Positions 5,312 to 7,659 of a stretch of 7,659 nucleotides of DNA are shown piece after piece; within the stretch, counting starts at the first letter, position 1; each line of letters begins with the position of its first letter. Below the pieces are notes generated by a model. That model had not been told where the DNA came from. It did no database searches and was given only the letters and a program-made list of their open reading frames with translations. Source of the DNA: Halobacteria archaeon (GTDB lineage: Archaea; Halobacteriota; Syntropharchaeia; Alkanophagales; Methanospirareceae); NCBI GenBank assembly GCA_029932715.1, contig JAOZPO010000067.1, forward strand, positions 1 through 7,659, written 5' to 3'. A program made the translations under genes and the position numbers.

Positions 5312-6364
5312 GTGGAATGGACGCCGGAAAATATTGAAGAACTTTTTGAACTAAACCTCCATGAGCTTGGAGAAGTTGCAGATTCTATCAATCGTAGGAA
5401 TGGAAATACCGTAACGTTCGTTGTTAACCGGCATATAAACTACACGAATATATGCGTTTCACGATGCCCGCTCTGCGCGTTCTATCGCGATGTTGGAGAT
5501 AGCGATGCCTATTTTATGCGCGTTGAGGAGGTGCTTGAGAAAGTTGCAGAAGCGGTAAAAATGGGGGCTACTGAGCTTCATATTGTCGGTGCACTCAATC
5601 CGGAAATGAGCATAGAATACTTTGAGGCGATTTTCGGGCTGATAAAGAGTAAGTTTCCACACGTTATCATCAAAGCATTAACCGCAACAGAAATACATTC
5701 CCTTTCGCATGCCGGGAGAATGAGTGTAGAGGAAGTGCTCTCAAGGTTGCAGGACGCCGGATTGCAAGCAATGCCTGGGGGTGGTGCGGAGATACTCGAT
5801 GATGATATACGAGCAGTTATCTGTCCGAAGAAGCTCAAAGCGGATGAATGGCTTCAAATAATGGAGATAGCCCATAGCATAGGATTAAAAAGCAATGCCA
5901 CAATGCTCTTTGGGCATATTGAAAGATCGAAACACAGGGCTCTTCATCTGTACAAACTATGGCAGTTGCAGGAGAAAACCGGTGGGTTCGTTTCCTTCAT
6001 CCCGATTCTTTTCTATCCTGAAAACACTGAACTCAATGCGTTGGGTCTTGTAGAAGAAAAAACGAATCCAGTGGACGTCCTCAAAACGATTGCGGTTTCA
6101 AGAATAGTTCTGCATAATTTCGACAGTATAAGGGCTTACTGGGTTGCACTCGGCGAGAATCTTGCTCAGGTCGCTTTGAATTACGGTGCGAATGATCTGG
6201 ATGGAACGCTTATGGAGGAACGGATTACGCATGCAGCAGGAGCTAAAACGCCGCTTATGCTTTCGACAAATAAGGTTCTGAGCATTATAAATGGCGCTAA
6301 CAAGATACCTGCGGAACGAGATACATTTTACAATATCCTGAAGGTGTATTCGCAAGTAACATGA
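5312..6364 (+). CDS. mqnE: Aminodeoxyfutalosine synthase MqnE (radical SAM)
   Basis: This 350-aa radical SAM enzyme joins 3-[(1-carboxyvinyl)oxy]benzoate to the adenosyl group of SAM, giving 6-amino-6-deoxyfutalosine in menaquinone synthesis. The 4Fe-4S cysteines are C48, C52 and C55 in NRHINYTNICVSRCPLCAFY (39-58). MqnE rather than MqnC is indicated by TELHIVGALNP (87-97), IKALTATEI (119-127), AMPGGGAEIL (153-162), ICPKKLKADEWLQIMEIAH (170-188) and GLKSNATMLFGHIE (191-204). The cluster has PL between the last cysteines where KF is usual, and continues CAFY as MqnC does. The start is GTG: an in-frame TAG at 5294-5296 leaves no ATG before the conserved region, and the nearby ATG at 5317 is out of frame. 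No strong Shine-Dalgarno is seen, consistent with a short leader. It overlaps mqnA by 4 nt (ATGA). Confidence 0.93.
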   Translation: MEWTPENIEELFELNLHELGEVADSINRRNGNTVTFVVNRHINYTNICVSRCPLCAFYRDVGDSDAYFMRVEEVLEKVAEAVKMGATELHIVGALNPEMSIEYFEAIFGLIKSKFPHVIIKALTATEIHSLSHAGRMSVEEVLSRLQDAGLQAMPGGGAEILDDDIRAVICPKKLKADEWLQIMEIAHSIGLKSNATMLFGHIERSKHRALHLYKLWQLQEKTGGFVSFIPILFYPENTELNALGLVEEKTNPVDVLKTIAVSRIVLHNFDSIRAYWVALGENLAQVALNYGANDLDGTLMEERITHAAGAKTPLMLSTNKVLSIINGANKIPAERDTFYNILKVYSQVT

Positions 6365-7116
6365 ACAACACAACGATAAAGATAGGGAATTTCGGGTTCG
6401 TGAATAACTTCTTACCCTATTACTGGCTTGAGCAGAACGGGGTGAGGGTAATTGAAGAATCACCAAGAAAGCTTGTAGAAAAGTTTGAAAAAGGTGAAGT
6501 AGATTTCGCTCCCGTGCCTTCGTTCTATTATATCAAAAACAGGGATAAATTAAGAAGTTATGAGTTCTGCATCGCATCGAGGAATAGCGTTTTGAGCGTT
6601 ATTCTCGTTTCGGAAGGGAAAATGCTTGATGGCGGATGTATTGCAGTAACAAATCAAACATTAACATCGGTAAATCTACTTAAAATCATCCTGAGTGAGC
6701 GAGGGCGGAAAAACAAGGTTGTGCTCGTGGATGAAAGCAAAGCAAGCGAATTACTCAAGCACTGCACTTATGCACTCGTTATTGGTGACGAAGCAATCAA
6801 GGCGAGGATGAAGTACAGGGTTGTTATGGACTTAGGGGAGGCGTGGCGTGACTTGACGGGTTATCCGATGGTTTTTGGCATTGCCGTATCGCGGAAAGAG
6901 CGAGATATGTGTGGGGTGAACAAGACAGTTATGGAATCAACCGCGTGGGGAAAGAGGAATGTTGATGTGGTTGTGGCGGAAGCGGCGAAGAAGTTCGGAA
7001 TGCCCGTGGAGTTCCTCCGCGAGTATTTCAACACGCTCACATATCAGATGGGCGCGGAAGAGAGGAGGGGGCTTGAACTGTTCGAGGAGAAGTGCTATGA
7101 TTACGGATTACTCTGA
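6361..7116 (+). CDS. mqnA: Chorismate dehydratase MqnA
   Basis: This 251-aa enzyme dehydrates chorismate to 3-[(1-carboxyvinyl)oxy]benzoate, the first committed step of the futalosine route; its product is the MqnE substrate. It has a periplasmic-binding-protein-like two-lobed fold. Family features are IGNFGFVNNFLPYYWL (8-23), with N15 or N16 at the place of the active-site asparagine, GEVDFAPVPSFYYI (45-58), FCIASRNSVLSVILVS (69-84), DLGEAWRDLTGYPMVFGIAV (157-176) and the C-terminal YFNTLTYQMGAEERRGLELF (222-241). Length is close to the usual 250-290 aa. No signal peptide is present, so it is cytoplasmic. The ATG overlaps the mqnE stop as ATGA, so reinitiation by the same ribosome is likely; the only upstream SD-like AAGGTG is 14 nt away. 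It overlaps mqnC by 20 nt. Confidence 0.94.
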   Translation: MNNTTIKIGNFGFVNNFLPYYWLEQNGVRVIEESPRKLVEKFEKGEVDFAPVPSFYYIKNRDKLRSYEFCIASRNSVLSVILVSEGKMLDGGCIAVTNQTLTSVNLLKIILSERGRKNKVVLVDESKASELLKHCTYALVIGDEAIKARMKYRVVMDLGEAWRDLTGYPMVFGIAVSRKERDMCGVNKTVMESTAWGKRNVDVVVAEAAKKFGMPVEFLREYFNTLTYQMGAEERRGLELFEEKCYDYGLL

Positions 7117-7659
7117 ATGCAAGGATTACGTGAAAAAGAATCAGGCAGGTGCGGATTTGCGTTTTAAAGAGGCTTTGCACCTATTTGAACTGCCTTTGCC
7201 TGTTATTGGCGGACTCGCAGATGAAATAAGGAGCGCGAAGTGTGGTGAGCTCGTGACATTCGTTGTTGATAGAAACATAAGCTACACGAACCGATGCGTA
7301 TCGAGGTGCAAATTTTGCGCTTTTTACGCTAAAAGGCAAGAAGAAAGCTATATTTTGAGCAAGGAAGAGATATTGATGAAGGTTAAAGAAACGGTTGATG
7401 TAGGTGGAACGCAAATCCTCATCCAGGGTGGATTGACGTCAAAAATAGGTATTGAATGGTTTGAAGATTTGTTTTCCACGATAAAACGCAAATTCCCGGG
7501 CATACAGCTTCACAGTCTATCACCACCAGAGGTATATTTCATTGCGCGGAACGAGGGGCTGAGCATACGAGAAACGCTGGGAAGGCTGAAGGAAGCGGGG
7601 CTTGATTCTCTTCCGGGCGGTGGTGCAGAGATTCTGAGCGATAGAGTGCGAAAGGTTGT
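7097..7659 (+). CDS. mqnC: Cyclic dehypoxanthinyl futalosine synthase MqnC, N-terminal part (cut by window edge)
   Basis: This gene runs off the right edge; 187 codons are visible. MqnC is a radical SAM enzyme that cyclizes dehypoxanthine futalosine, forming the ring later processed by MqnD. Cluster cysteines are C67, C71 and C74 in VDRNISYTNRCVSRCKFCAF (57-76). MqnC-specific stretches are GTQILIQGGL (104-113), FPGIQLHSLSPPEV (133-146) and GLDSLPGGGAEILSDRVRKV (168-187), which differ from the MqnE forms (HIVGAL, IKALTATEI). The start at 7097 is supported by GAGGAG (7084-7089), 7 nt upstream, and lies inside the last 20 nt of mqnA in another frame. MqnC and MqnE here are paralogs flanking mqnA. 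The next pathway genes (mqnD, mqnB or an adenosine deaminase) are not visible. Confidence 0.94.
   Translation, partial: MITDYSECKDYVKKNQAGADLRFKEALHLFELPLPVIGGLADEIRSAKCGELVTFVVDRNISYTNRCVSRCKFCAFYAKRQEESYILSKEEILMKVKETVDVGGTQILIQGGLTSKIGIEWFEDLFSTIKRKFPGIQLHSLSPPEVYFIARNEGLSIRETLGRLKEAGLDSLPGGGAEILSDRVRKV

Noticed and set aside
1..7659. CRISPR array, tRNA, rRNA or insertion sequence
   Set aside because: No regularly spaced repeats, cloverleaf-like sequence or transposase motifs were seen in the gaps on either strand.

Overview
The window looks like part of an anaerobic euryarchaeal chromosome of moderate, slightly AT-rich composition. Archaeal markers are an HTH-ACT 'regulator of amino acid metabolism' (COG2150-like), a CbiZ-CobZ type cobamide protein, and archaeal-style promoters (TATA-like boxes about 35 nt before starts). 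A futalosine menaquinone operon in an archaeon points to a menaquinone user. Methanophagales (ANME-1) or Archaeoglobales relatives are my inference; no 16S rRNA or mcr gene is visible to settle it.

Left part (1-2700, minus strand). A two-gene operon encodes a soluble TrkA-N/RCK protein with two universal-stress-protein domains, followed 5 nt later by a CPA2-type cation/proton antiporter that runs off the left edge. Its upstream region has a TATA box, a perfect palindrome placed like an operator, and a leader that can fold. Further upstream lie an HTH-ACT regulator and a small two-TM coiled-coil protein, also on the minus strand.

Middle (2701-5044, plus strand). A divergent promoter region precedes mobA (molybdenum cofactor guanylylation). 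A nested hairpin follows. Then come a fused CbiZ-CobZ-like protein (cobinamide salvage plus alpha-ribazole phosphatase) and, 2 nt later, a complete RuvC Holliday junction resolvase, which is a bacterial-type enzyme and an unexpected partner.

Right part (5045-7659, plus strand). After a 267-nt gap with two palindromes and a TATA box comes a tightly overlapping menaquinone operon: mqnE, mqnA and the start of mqnC, cut by the right edge. These give three committed steps of the futalosine route: chorismate dehydration, aminofutalosine formation and futalosine-core cyclization.

The theme is cofactor supply for anaerobic energy metabolism (Mo/W cofactor, cobamide, menaquinone) beside ion homeostasis. 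I saw no CRISPR array, tRNA, rRNA or insertion sequence. No wholly new system is proven; the best leads are the RuvC placement, the palindrome and leader upstream of the RCK-USP gene, the 45-bp in-frame duplication, and the nested hairpin after mobA.
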